A DNA stretch of 64,000 bases from Paracoccus aminovorans (GTDB lineage Bacteria > Pseudomonadota > Alphaproteobacteria > Rhodobacterales > Rhodobacteraceae). The notes beneath the pieces were generated by a model, which saw only the letters and a program-made list of their open reading frames with translations, searched no databases and was not told the origin of the DNA. The stretch covers positions 144,822 through 208,821 of the forward strand of contig NZ_KQ955208.1 in NCBI RefSeq assembly GCF_001546115.1, read 5' to 3'. Position 1 is the first letter of the stretch, and each line of letters begins with the position of its first letter. This document shows, in pieces, positions 8,150-16,076 of this stretch. The translations under genes and the position numbers were made by a program.

Positions 8150-9127
8150 AGCTTGGCGCCTTGCGGCTGTTTCGGCGGGCGAGCGGCGTTCTCGCCGGCT
8201 CCCTTGGTCAAGCGCCAAGCAGCCTCGGGAGCCGGGCGAGATTGTTGGCGGTCAAGACCGCCCCGCACGATCAGGCCCGACCGGTTCTCCATCAAGGCAT
8301 GACCGATGAAGCACAGCATCGCCCGGTGCCGGGGATGTCCTGTAGAGCCGCGCGTCCGGAGCGGGGGCGGGCCATGGGTGGCATTCGTCCGCCTCTGACC
8401 CCGGAAATCGACCTCGGCATGGCGGCTGTGGCGTTGGTTGCGGGGCATCGGATCGGTCTTGGCGGCTACGGTCAAGGCGGATGGATCGGTGGCGGGGAGC
8501 CCGAGTCCGGGAGGATCGCCGGCTTCGTCATCCGGCGGGGTCTCGCCCGTCCGCGGTTGGGACGCTCTTCATCGAGGGTGAGCCATCAGGCCGCCACCGG
8601 TTCGAGGCCCATGGCGAATGCCTTCACCAGCGTGCCGTCGACCGAGAAGTGGTCGTCAGACAGCAGCGGCGGCGCCTGGCGGTGCGCCAGGATCGCGGCC
8701 ATGATCTTGCGCGACATGTCGGTGCTCAGCAGCCGGTCGCGGTTCTTGCGAAGACGGTCGGCCTTCGGGGCTTCGCCCGTTCAGGGCTGAAATCCGTCCC
8801 CCGGACGGATTTCCGGGCGCCCTTCACCCCACACGGGATCATCAATGCCGAGGCCAGCGCAACAGCAGATCGTGGTTCATCTGCTCCATCAGCTGGCGCT
8901 CGGACCGGACCGAATAGAGGAGCTGCAGCAGGCTCGCCCGGATCAGCCGCTCCGGTGGGATCGAGGGGCGACCAAAGTCGGTGTAGAGCTCATCGGACGC
9001 AGCATCCAGGCTGGCGCGCCTCGTTCACCACCTGCCGGATCGTCCGCAGCGGGTAGCCCGCGAGGATGCGGGCCTCAAGGTCGACATAGCTGAACAGCGA
9101 TCCGCTCGCCTCGTCCGCCCCGCGCAT
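8150..9127 (-). pseudogene. IS5-superfamily transposase remnant
   Basis: Read on the minus strand, the fragments run in order but in several frames. First comes an N-terminus starting at 9127 (GSLFSYVDLEARI, then RTIRQVVNEA). Next are DELYTDFGRPSIPPERL and SVRSERQLMEQM (about 8995-8870), RKNRDRLLSTDMSRKIMAAI and DDHFSVDGTLVKAFA (about 8755-8610), and LCFIGHALMENRSGLIV (about 8320-8265). The catalytic centre after ENRSGLIV is deleted, leaving only a trace of the C-terminus (LTANNLARLPRLLGA). A palindrome-containing insertion of about 70 bp breaks the frame near 8758-8828. The protein is clearly non-functional. Confidence 0.8.
8758..8828. repeat. palindromic mini-insertion, copy 1
   Basis: About 70 bp that the intact transposase family lacks. 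It contains a perfect 11-bp inverted repeat (GAAATCCGTCC, 8789-8799; GGACGGATTTC, 8803-8813) around CCC, plus smaller GC-rich palindromes on each side. The right edge reads CTTCACCCC. A related element with the same GAAA...TTTC layout and the same edge breaks the IS481 relic at 32931-32976. Confidence 0.55.
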
Positions 9128-9286
9128 TTTTATCACCCCCATCGACCGGCGCAGGGTGAATCATGTTCCGCGGGGCAGGTCGAGGGCTGACTTTTTCAGC
9201 GACCTGTGAGCTGCTCCCCGGAAATCGGACAGTGACGGAAGCTACGATCTGACGTTTGCTGGTCTCCAAGAACGAGGAGATCAGGA

Positions 9287-9583
9287 ATGCGGAAACGCAG
9301 AAACCATGACGCGGGCTTCAAGGCGCGCGTGGCGCTCGAGGCCGTTAAGGGCGAGCGCACTGTGTCAGAGCTGGCGGGCGAATACGGCGTGCATCCGACG
9401 ATGATCCATCAATGGAAGAAGGCGCTGCTCGACGGAGCTGCGGATATCTTCGAGCGCGGCGGCAAGAAGCCCTCGACGGAGGTGGATGAAGAGACGGTCC
9501 GATCACTGCATGCCAAGATCGGGGAGCTGGCTGTCGCCAACGATTTTTTGTCACGAAAGCTCAAGCCGTGGACCGGAAAGTGA
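9287..9583 (+). CDS. IS3-family transposase OrfA
   Basis: A 98-residue DNA-binding subunit. The N-terminal helix-turn-helix (FKARVALEAVKGERTVSELA) is the IS3 OrfA/HTH_Tnp_1 type, followed by a leucine-zipper-like helix (ETVRSLHAKIGELAVANDFL). A slippery heptamer T TTT TTG at 9544-9550, in phase with the OrfA codons GAT TTT TTG, allows a -1 shift into OrfB and production of the OrfAB transposase, as known for this family. A GGAGATCAGG ribosome site precedes the ATG. Confidence 0.92.
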   Translation: MRKRRNHDAGFKARVALEAVKGERTVSELAGEYGVHPTMIHQWKKALLDGAADIFERGGKKPSTEVDEETVRSLHAKIGELAVANDFLSRKLKPWTGK

Positions 9584-10434
9584 GGCGTGGGATGATCGAA
9601 CGGAACCACCCGGCGCTGTCCATCGGGGCGCAGTGCCGCCTGCTGTCGATCTCGCGCTCGTCGTTCTACCACGAGCCGGCTGGAGAGACGGATCAGAACC
9701 TCGGCCTGATGCGGCTGATCGACCGGCAGTTCCTCGACACGCCGTTCTATGGGGTTCGCCAGATGACCTGGCACCTGCAGAACGAAGGCCATGGCGTGAA
9801 CCAGAAGCGCATTCGGCGGCTCATGCGACTTATGCGCCTGATGCCGATCTATCAGAAGCCCAACACCAGCAAGCCGAGGAAGGGCCACAAGACCTGGCCC
9901 TACCTGCTGGGCGGGCTGCGGGTGGATCGTCCCGGCCAGGTCTGGTGCGCCGATATCACCTACCTGCCGATGCGGCGCGGCTTCCTGTATCTGGTGGCCA
10001 TCATGGACTGGTTCACACGCAAGGTTCTGGCCTGGCGCATCTCGAACACGCTGGAGGCCGACTTCTGCGTTGAGGCGCTGAAGGAGGCCATCCACCGCTT
10101 CGGCGCGCCGGGGATCATGAACACTGACCAGGGCAGCCAGTTCACGTCCTTCGCCTGGACAGATCGGCTAAAGCGCGTCGGCACCCGCATCTCGATGGAC
10201 GGCAAGGGGCGGTGCATCGACAATGTCTTCATCGAGCGCCTGTGGCGGTCCCTGAAATACGAATGCGTCTACCTGCATGCCTGGGAAACGGGGTCACAGG
10301 CCAAGGCTGCCATTGGCCGATGGATCACCTTCTACAACCACCAGAGGCCCCACACCGCCCATGGTGGACGGCCACCCGCCGTGGTTTACTTCAACAATAT
10401 CGAAATCGATCAGCAAGCGCAGGCAGTAGCTTAA
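9568..10434 (+). CDS. IS3-family transposase OrfB (DDE integrase domain)
   Basis: 288 residues counted from the GTG at 9568, although the working product is probably the OrfAB fusion made by the -1 frameshift at 9544-9550. After the HTH_21-like region (MTWHLQNEGHGVNQKRIRRL), the rve/DDE core is complete: first Asp in WCADITYLP, second in MNTDQGSQF, and Glu in NVFIERLWRSLKYE. The C-terminal FYNHQRPHTAHGGRPP is standard for IS3. No inactivating change is visible. Confidence 0.93.
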   Translation: MDRKVRRGMIERNHPALSIGAQCRLLSISRSSFYHEPAGETDQNLGLMRLIDRQFLDTPFYGVRQMTWHLQNEGHGVNQKRIRRLMRLMRLMPIYQKPNTSKPRKGHKTWPYLLGGLRVDRPGQVWCADITYLPMRRGFLYLVAIMDWFTRKVLAWRISNTLEADFCVEALKEAIHRFGAPGIMNTDQGSQFTSFAWTDRLKRVGTRISMDGKGRCIDNVFIERLWRSLKYECVYLHAWETGSQAKAAIGRWITFYNHQRPHTAHGGRPPAVVYFNNIEIDQQAQAVA

Positions 10435-10480
10435 ATATCCCCGAAAACTGTCCAAGGAGCGGGGAGTAGCTCACTGTTAG

Positions 10481-11440
10481 GCGTCACGTCGTCGTAATCA
10501 TCACCAGCCGTTCGCGGGGCGTGACCTTGGATACAGTCCAGAACTCGGCCATCAATACCAACCTCGCGCCCCACCGTTTTCAGCCGGTGCCGCCAGCCAT
10601 GCGACGGCTGGACGCCAGTGGGAACAAGCTCTTGCTCTTGCAGTCAGTCGCCTAGCCGGTTCGCCAGTTTCTTCGCCGCGTAAACGAACCGATGGGAGTG
10701 CGGCTCATTGTGGAAGATCGGCCCAGAGGGGATAGTGTCGAGGTAGTCCAGAAAGCCTATCTCGATAATTCCGGATGCAACGGCACGTCGCGCCATTGGC
10801 CTGTCTTGGTAGCGCCTGCCTCGGGCGTGATTCGTGCGATGGTCGCGCCTTCGTCCTGCCGCCTAAGCTGGGTGATTTCGGCCACGCGCGCCCCGGTGAA
10901 CGCGCAGAGAAGCGGCACCCACCGCTTGCGGCGGTCATGCGCTCGCCTTCCAGAACCTTGCTTTTCGGGCCCGACTTGGGCTGGTAATCCCACCAGAACC
11001 GCAGAACCTTGACCGCCTCGAGCGTGGTGTATCCCATTTCTCGGGTGCACTCGTCTAGGCTTACCCAGCGGCAGCGTTTCGGCTGGGTTGCTCGGCTGCT
11101 TGTCCTTTTCGACCGCGCAGCGGAATAGGCTGCGTAGCGTCGGCAGATAGACCTTTGAAACGGTCGTGACGGCCTTATCGGTAACTGCAAAATCCAGTCA
11201 AGCCCATGCTGGTCAAGGTAAGCGTCTATCTCATGTTCAACCTGATGCGTTTCGTTCGCGCCGCAGAGCGTCCAGCCGGGCTTGGCGGGCGTTCGGGTCA
11301 AATGACTGCATGTTGCGCATCACCAGCAGGTCCAGCGATTGCTCCGCGACGGCCAAGGGGTCGTCGGGGATAGCGCCGCGACGGCAGAGGGCAGCGCCCG
11401 CGTGGCCTCGCGCCGGCCGGGGCCGAGAGGGGCGGTTAGC
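10481..11440 (-). pseudogene. tyrosine recombinase (integrase) remnant
   Basis: Minus-strand fragments in different frames keep the hallmarks of a phage-type integrase: an N-terminal piece (QSLDLLVMRNMQSFDPNARQ, near 11340), the box with the first Arg (LLCAFTGARVAEITQLRRQD, near 10900), ATKTGQWRDVPLHP (near 10805), the box II HGWRHRLKTVG (about 10600-10565), and the nucleophile region GHAPRTAGDDYDDVT (about 10525-10483). The protein is cut right after DDVTP by the end of the IS5-type element and has frameshifts and internal deletions. It lies 180 bp from the SRP RNA gene, which could mark the entry point of a former island, but I found no attachment repeat. Confidence 0.75.
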
Positions 11441-11621
11441 TCTTCTTGCCGAGGATAGGTTGCAGCGTGACGGGGACCGCGCGGACGTAGCTTTGACCGT
11501 CAAAGGTCGGACATGACCAGCCATCTGCAACCCTGTTTCCGGCACCGAATTCTGGCCCCAAAACAGAACCAAGCCCTGAAAAGCGAGGGCTTTTAGCTTT
11601 AAAGCGCTGCGAGGAAAACAG

Positions 11622-11719
11622 GTGAGAGGCTGGACAACGACCCAAGCGGGACTCGTTACGGCTGCTTCCTTCCGGACCTGACCGGGTTGGCGAGGCGCTC
11701 GCCCGCGCCAACCTCTCGG
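11622..11719 (-). ncRNA. ffs: SRP RNA (4.5S-like, small bacterial type)
   Basis: On the minus strand the universally conserved SRP loop core lies at 11683-11660 (GTCAGGTCCGGAAGGAAGCA plus flanks), including the GGAAG motif bound by Ffh. The ends GAGAGG (complement of 11712-11717) and CCTCTC (complement of 11624-11629) pair to close a single rod of about 98 nt. This is the size of the alphaproteobacterial 4.5S-type RNA without an Alu domain. Exact ends are estimated from the pairing. Confidence 0.93.
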
Positions 11720-11763
11720 CGCCTAGATAGGCGCGGGCGGCGGCGGATGCAAGCGCCTTGGCG

Positions 11764-13641
11764 TCAGAGGTGCAGCCGCAGCCGCAGGAATCCGTCCGGG
11801 CCAAGCCCGGCCTGCTCGACCGGGGTATCGAGATGGCCGAGATGGCCGGCGGCGGCGGGCGAGGTCTCGAACAGGACCGAGGTGCCGGGCAGGGGCGAAA
11901 AGCTCCAGCCGGTGCGGGAATCGGGCGCCAGCACCCGGCGCTGCGCGACATAGCGGCGCAGCACCTCGCGCGTGCGGGCGGTGCTGTCCAGAAGCACCGG
12001 CCGCCCGCTGGCCAGTGCCGCGAAAAGCCCGCAATCCGACAGCCGGTAGCTGTTCGTGACCAGGATGAACGGCTGGCCGGGGGCGACTGGCCGGCCGCGG
12101 TGGCGCAGGTCGGCGATGCGGTGGGAATCGGCATGGGCCAGCCGCCCGTCCGGCGCATAGCGCGGCGGCCGGCTGAGGTCGATCTGCCAGTCGAGCCCGT
12201 CGATCACGTCGAAATTGTAGCTCGGGAACTCGGGGTCGATCAGCGGCTGGTCCGAAAGGCCCGGCTCGATCCGCAGAAACAGGCTGGCCGAGCGTTCCAG
12301 CCATTCGCGCACCTCAGCCCCGCTCAGCCGGATGGCGCAGAGCCGGTTCGGGAACAGGTAGAGATCGGCGATGCTGCGCAGCGTCAGCCGCCCGGCCGGC
12401 ACGTCGGTGTAATGCTGCGGCCCGCCGCGCCCGCCGGCGCGAAAGGGTGCTGCCGCCGAGAGGATCGGCAGGTCCTGCCAGCGTGTGCCGCGCAGCGCCC
12501 GCCGCACGTGCCAGCGTTGCGCCATGGCCACCAGCCGCAGCCCCGGATCCTGGCCGATCAGCGCGAAATAGCTGCTGAGCGCGCGTTCGGTGCGGCCGAT
12601 GCGGCGGCGGAAATGCCGCAGGGTCTGGCGATGCGCCGGCATGGCCGGGCCGGTGACGGCGGGGTGGTCGGCCTCGGCCGCGACCGGCTCGGCGCGACAG
12701 GTGAAATCGGCGATACGCCAGGCGCTGCCGTCATGCTGCAGCCGCAGGTCGATCAGCCCCAGATGCGAGCCCCAGAAGCCCGGCATCACCGCGGGCTTCC
12801 CGGCCAGCGTTCCGCGCTCGGCGTCGATGCCGGGGCCGCCGGGATGGCTGGCCGAGGGGAAGACCCGATGCGTATGGCCGGCGATCACCAGGTCGAGCCC
12901 GGGCAGGGCGGCCAGCGCGGTGGCCGCGTTCTCCATCATCGGTTGCGGCTCCAGCGCGCCGATGCCGCTGTGCGACAGCGCCAGCACCAGGTCGGCGCCG
13001 CGCTGGCGCAGAGCGGCGATGCCGGCGCGGGCCGAATCGAGGATGTCGGCGACCGCGATCTCGGGGCGCAGGGCCGGTTCCCAGTCGACGGTCTGCGGCG
13101 GCAGGAAGCCCAAGACGCCGATGCGCAGCCGGCGCGGGCGGCCCTGGCGGTCCAGGAAGCGCCGCTCCAGCAGCAGATGCGGGCTGACCGGCAGTGGCCG
13201 GCGCGGCTGCAGGTTGCTGGCAACGATCGGGAACGCCGCCCCTTCCAGGCTGGCGCGCAGAAAGCCCAGGCCGAAGCTGAAATCGTGGTTGCCGACCGTG
13301 GCCGCGTCATAGCCGAGCGCGTTCATCGCAGCGATGGCCGGGTGGCGACGGCGCGGGCCGATGCCGCCGGATTCGGCCAGGTAGTCGCCCATCGGGCTGC
13401 CTTGCAGGGCGTCGCCATTGTCGAAGAGCAGGCAGTTCGGCACCTGCTGGCGCGCGCGCGCGATCAGCGCCGCCGCCCGCGACAGGCCCAGCCGCTCGGA
13501 CGGCCGGTCGGCCAGGTAATCATAGCCCAGCACATGCATGTGCAGATCCGTCGTCGCCATCACCCGCAGGTCGAGGCAATCCTCGGCAGGGCTGGAAGCC
13601 GCGGTGGCGGCGTGACGGGGCAGGGCGGGATCGTGATCCAT
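11764..13641 (-). CDS. cpdB: 2',3'-cyclic-nucleotide 2'-phosphodiesterase / 3'-nucleotidase
   Basis: A 625-residue protein with an N-terminal metallophosphoesterase domain and a C-terminal 5'-nucleotidase-type domain, the CpdB layout and normal length. Metal-binding motifs are DLHMH (residues 32-36), FDNGDALQGSP, VGNHDFSFG (near 117) and IAGHTHRVFP (near 254). The C-terminal half has the substrate-binding stretch NSYRLSDCGLF. It hydrolyses 2',3'-cyclic nucleotides and 3'-nucleotides from RNA breakdown, usually in the periplasm. Oddly, no signal peptide is visible at this N-terminus (MDHDPALPRH), so location is uncertain. The palindrome at 13670-13690 is 29-49 bases upstream of the start. Confidence 0.9.
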   Translation of the reverse strand: MDHDPALPRHAATAASSPAEDCLDLRVMATTDLHMHVLGYDYLADRPSERLGLSRAAALIARARQQVPNCLLFDNGDALQGSPMGDYLAESGGIGPRRRHPAIAAMNALGYDAATVGNHDFSFGLGFLRASLEGAAFPIVASNLQPRRPLPVSPHLLLERRFLDRQGRPRRLRIGVLGFLPPQTVDWEPALRPEIAVADILDSARAGIAALRQRGADLVLALSHSGIGALEPQPMMENAATALAALPGLDLVIAGHTHRVFPSASHPGGPGIDAERGTLAGKPAVMPGFWGSHLGLIDLRLQHDGSAWRIADFTCRAEPVAAEADHPAVTGPAMPAHRQTLRHFRRRIGRTERALSSYFALIGQDPGLRLVAMAQRWHVRRALRGTRWQDLPILSAAAPFRAGGRGGPQHYTDVPAGRLTLRSIADLYLFPNRLCAIRLSGAEVREWLERSASLFLRIEPGLSDQPLIDPEFPSYNFDVIDGLDWQIDLSRPPRYAPDGRLAHADSHRIADLRHRGRPVAPGQPFILVTNSYRLSDCGLFAALASGRPVLLDSTARTREVLRRYVAQRRVLAPDSRTGWSFSPLPGTSVLFETSPAAAGHLGHLDTPVEQAGLGPDGFLRLRLHL

Positions 13642-13669
13642 TGTCCATGCATGCGGACATTATAAGCAT

Positions 13670-13690
13670 TATGCAACCTTGGATTGCATA
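13670..13690. promoter_or_regulatory. palindromic site, copy 2 (ATGCAA-N7-TTGCAT)
   Basis: TATGCAA-CCTTGGA-TTGCATA is a perfect 7-bp inverted repeat with the same core and the same 7-base spacing as 1402-1420. It sits between the phosphodiesterase gene and the divergent SRPBCC gene, at a promoter-like distance from the former. Confidence 0.5.
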
Positions 13691-13796
13691 TTGACGCTGC
13701 GTCGCCGATACGGTGGGGTGCGCTTGCATGCTGCGCTGCAACATGGGAAAAACCGCGCATGATGCTTTGGGCGTTTTCAGCAGCAGTGGACCTTCG

Positions 13797-14258
13797 ATGA
13801 AATTCTCGACTCGCCAGGACACCGACATTCCCGCCGATGCCCTTTTCCGCGCCGTCGGCAATTTTCCCAGCCTCGAGCGGATGCTGGTGCGGCGCGGCGC
13901 CTCGGTGCGGCGGCTGGACGACATGGTGCGGCCCGGGGTCGGCATGGGCTGGGAGATCGGCTTCGACTGGCGCGGCCGTCGGCGCGGGCTGGACCTGCGC
14001 GTTGCCCGCTACGAACCCAATGAGCTGATCGCGCTGGATGGCACCTCGGACCAGTTCGAATTGCAGATCCGCATGACCGTGGTGGCGCTGACCCCCAGCC
14101 GGTCGCGGCTGATCTTCGAGGCCGACGTGCAGCCGCGCGGCATGAAGGCGCGGCTGCTGCTGCAGACCGCCAAGCTGGGCAAGGCGCAGCTTGACCGCAA
14201 GTTCGCCCAGCGGATCGCCGATTTCGTGACCCAGATTTCGGCCGAGGCCGCCGCCTGA
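13797..14258 (+). CDS. SRPBCC (START-like) family protein
   Basis: A 153-residue protein with the helix-grip layout of SRPBCC/polyketide-cyclase-like proteins: MKFSTRQDTDIPADALFRAV (strand then helix), a beta region with FDWRGRRRGLDLRVARYEPN and LDGTSDQFELQIRMTVV, and a long C-terminal helix (ADFVTQISAEAAA). The fold binds hydrophobic ligands; the ligand here is unknown. The ATG at 13797 is preferred to in-frame starts upstream because homologous-looking sequence begins there and the upstream residues look non-coding. It is convergent with pheA. Confidence 0.8.
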   Translation: MKFSTRQDTDIPADALFRAVGNFPSLERMLVRRGASVRRLDDMVRPGVGMGWEIGFDWRGRRRGLDLRVARYEPNELIALDGTSDQFELQIRMTVVALTPSRSRLIFEADVQPRGMKARLLLQTAKLGKAQLDRKFAQRIADFVTQISAEAAA

Positions 14259-14276
14259 GCGGCGCCCGGCGGCGTC

Positions 14277-15164
14277 TCAGCCCTGGGCCTGGTCGCGCAA
14301 TTGCGCGGCGCGCAGCGGATCGGCCGGATAGACGCCGAGGATGTTCAGGCTGGAGGTGAAGTAATCCAGTTCTTCCAGCGCGCGGGCGACATTGGGATCC
14401 TCGGGGTGGCCCTCGATGTCGGCATAGAACTGCGTCGCGGTGAAGACGCCGTCGACCATGTAGCTTTCCAGCTTGGTCATGTTGACGCCATTGGTCGCAA
14501 AGCCGCCAAGCGCCTTGTAGAGCGCGGCCGGGATGTTGCGGACGCGGAAGACGAAGGTGGTCATCATCGTGCCGTCGCCCTGGGCATTCTTGCGACGGCT
14601 GAAATCGGGCTGGCGCGCCATGACCAGAAAGCGGGTGGTGTTGTTCTGCCGGTCCTCGATGCCCGAGGCGAGTTCGTCGAGCCCGTAGATCTCGCCGGCC
14701 AGGGGCGCGGCCAGGGCGGCCAGCGACCGCTCGCCGCGCCGCGCCACCTCCATGGCCGAACCGGCGGTGTCGGCGCCGACCAGGCTGCGGATGTCGTGGC
14801 GGCGCAGGAAGCCGCGACACTGGCCCAGCAGGACCGGGTGGCTCATCGCCTCGGTCACCTCGGCCAGCGTGGCGCCGGGCACGGCCAGCAGGCTGATGCG
14901 CACCCGCACGAAGCCCTCGTCGATGATGTGCAGCCCGCTTTCCGGCAACAGGTGGTGGATGTCGGCGACCCGGCCATAGGTGGAATTCTCGACCGGCAGC
15001 ATGGCCAGTTCGGCGCGGCCGCCGCGCACCGCCTCGATGGTGTCCTCGAAGGTGCGGCAGGGCAGGGCCTCCATACGCGGCCGGTAGTTGCGGCATGCCT
15101 GGTGGCTATAGGCGCCCGGCTCGCCCTGGAAGGCGATCACGCCCTGGCTTTCGGTCTGGCTCAT
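14277..15164 (-). CDS. pheA: prephenate dehydratase
   Basis: A 295-residue monofunctional prephenate dehydratase that makes phenylpyruvate in phenylalanine synthesis. The catalytic PDT domain fills residues 1-185: FQGEPGAYSH at the start, LPVENSTYGRV, and the NNTTRF motif with the catalytic Thr near residue 176. An ACT regulatory domain follows (about 200-285), where phenylalanine would bind for feedback inhibition; the usual ESRP signature is replaced by LESYMV. No chorismate mutase domain is fused, as usual in alphaproteobacteria. It is divergent from cycM with a palindrome (15261-15280) in the gap. Confidence 0.95.
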   Translation of the reverse strand: MSQTESQGVIAFQGEPGAYSHQACRNYRPRMEALPCRTFEDTIEAVRGGRAELAMLPVENSTYGRVADIHHLLPESGLHIIDEGFVRVRISLLAVPGATLAEVTEAMSHPVLLGQCRGFLRRHDIRSLVGADTAGSAMEVARRGERSLAALAAPLAGEIYGLDELASGIEDRQNNTTRFLVMARQPDFSRRKNAQGDGTMMTTFVFRVRNIPAALYKALGGFATNGVNMTKLESYMVDGVFTATQFYADIEGHPEDPNVARALEELDYFTSSLNILGVYPADPLRAAQLRDQAQG

Positions 15165-15260
15165 CCCTTGCCCCCTTGTCCTTGCAGGCCTGTGCTTGCG
15201 GGGTCCGGCCCCGGTCTTGCGGCGTCAAGCCCCGTGGCGAGGCGGTGACGCCGGCGGGTT

Positions 15261-15280
15261 TTGTCGCGCGCGAGCGACAA
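15261..15280. promoter_or_regulatory. inverted repeat between pheA and cycM
   Basis: TTGTCGC-GCGCGA-GCGACAA, with perfect 7-bp arms, is centred about 106 bases upstream of pheA and 86 bases upstream of cycM. It could be an operator for either gene. No known consensus was recognised. Confidence 0.35.
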
Positions 15281-15356
15281 CTATACCTTGAACCAGCGAA
15301 ACAAAAGCGGATAGATACCGCCCAGATCCACGGATAGACCCAAGGGGCCCGCAGAC

Positions 15357-15896
15357 ATGTTCGATACCATGACCATCACCAAGGCAGCCGGGGCTATCAT
15401 CGGCTCGCTTCTGTTCCTTCTGCTGATGGGCTGGGCCGCTTCGGGCATTTATCACGTCGGCCCCGCAGGCCATGGCGGCGAGGAAGAGCACGCCCAGGCC
15501 TATACGATTCCCGTCGAGGACGCCGGCGCCGGCGGCGGCGAGGAAGCGGCCGAGGAAGGCCCCGATTTTGCCACCGTCATGGCCTCGGCCGATGCCGCGG
15601 CGGGCGAGAAGGTCTTCGGCAAGTGCAAGGCCTGCCACAAGATCGACGGCTCGGACAGCACCGGCCCGCATCTGAACGGCGTGGTCGGCCGCGCGGTCGC
15701 CTCTGCCGCCGGCTTCAACTATTCCGACGCCATGAAGGCCCATGCCGCCGAGGCTCCGGACTGGACCCCCGAGGCGCTGGAGCATTTCCTGACCAACCCC
15801 AAGACCGTGGTCAAAGGCACCAAGATGGCCTTTGCCGGCCTGCCCAAGGTCGAGGATCGCGCGAACCTGATCGCCTATCTGGAAACGCTGAAATAA
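15357..15896 (+). CDS. cycM: membrane-bound cytochrome c552
   Basis: A 179-residue membrane-anchored class I cytochrome c. An uncleaved N-terminal anchor (residues 12-30, [19 protein letters not shown]) is followed by an acidic hinge ([20 protein letters not shown]) and the haem domain, with CKACH at residues 90-94 and the Met ligand in KGTKMAFAG (Met157). This matches the Paracoccus denitrificans CycM, which carries electrons from the bc1 complex to the aa3 oxidase at the periplasmic face of the membrane. It is transcribed alone, ends in a terminator, and is the best genus marker in the window. Confidence 0.95.
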   Translation: MFDTMTITKAAGAIIGSLLFLLLMGWAASGIYHVGPAGHGGEEEHAQAYTIPVEDAGAGGGEEAAEEGPDFATVMASADAAAGEKVFGKCKACHKIDGSDSTGPHLNGVVGRAVASAAGFNYSDAMKAHAAEAPDWTPEALEHFLTNPKTVVKGTKMAFAGLPKVEDRANLIAYLETLK

Positions 15897-15919
15897 GCCT
15901 TCCGCGCGGCAGATCATGA

Positions 15920-15947
15920 CGGGGCGTCCCTTGCGGGCGCCCTTTTT
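15920..15947 (+). terminator. Rho-independent terminator after cycM
   Basis: GGGCGTCCC-TTGC-GGGCGCCC (one bulged T) is followed by TTTTT. Confidence 0.85.
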
Positions 15948-16076
15948 CATGGCGCGAGCGCAGGGCGGGGTCGGCCCATCACGCAATTGCATGTTGAACC
16001 GCCCGGCCCGACTGCTAGCCTGCGGGCAACAAGCGGGCCGGATCAGGCCCCGACATGCAAGGACGAGCAACACCCG

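Larger units (their letters stand above)
9207..10473 (+). mobile_element. complete IS3-family insertion sequence
   Basis: The 26-bp imperfect terminal repeats are 9207-9232 (TGAGCTGCTCCCCG...) and 10448-10473 (complement TGAGCTACTCCCCG...), with the TG...CA ends of the IS3 family. A 3-bp target duplication CTG flanks it at 9204-9206 and 10474-10476. Length is 1,267 bp. Both open reading frames and the frameshift site are intact, so it may be active. It landed in the terminal repeat of the older IS5-type element. Confidence 0.92.
8092..10480 (-). mobile_element. decayed IS5-type element, interrupted by an IS3 element
   Basis: The two ends are perfect 17-bp inverted repeats: 8092-8108 (CTAACAGGTCGCTGAAA), and its complement split between 9194-9206 and 10477-10480 by the later IS3 insertion. 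If the outermost C and G are read as flanking bases, the element sits in a CTAG target with a 2-bp TA duplication, which fits IS5-superfamily elements. Without the IS3 copy and its target duplication the element is only about 1.1 kb, and its transposase is broken and internally deleted. Confidence 0.8.

Noticed and set aside
8092..10480. 4-bp target duplication (CTAA/TTAG) for the IS5-type element
   Set aside because: The flanking tetranucleotides are inverted rather than direct copies; a 2-bp TA duplication inside CTAG explains them better.
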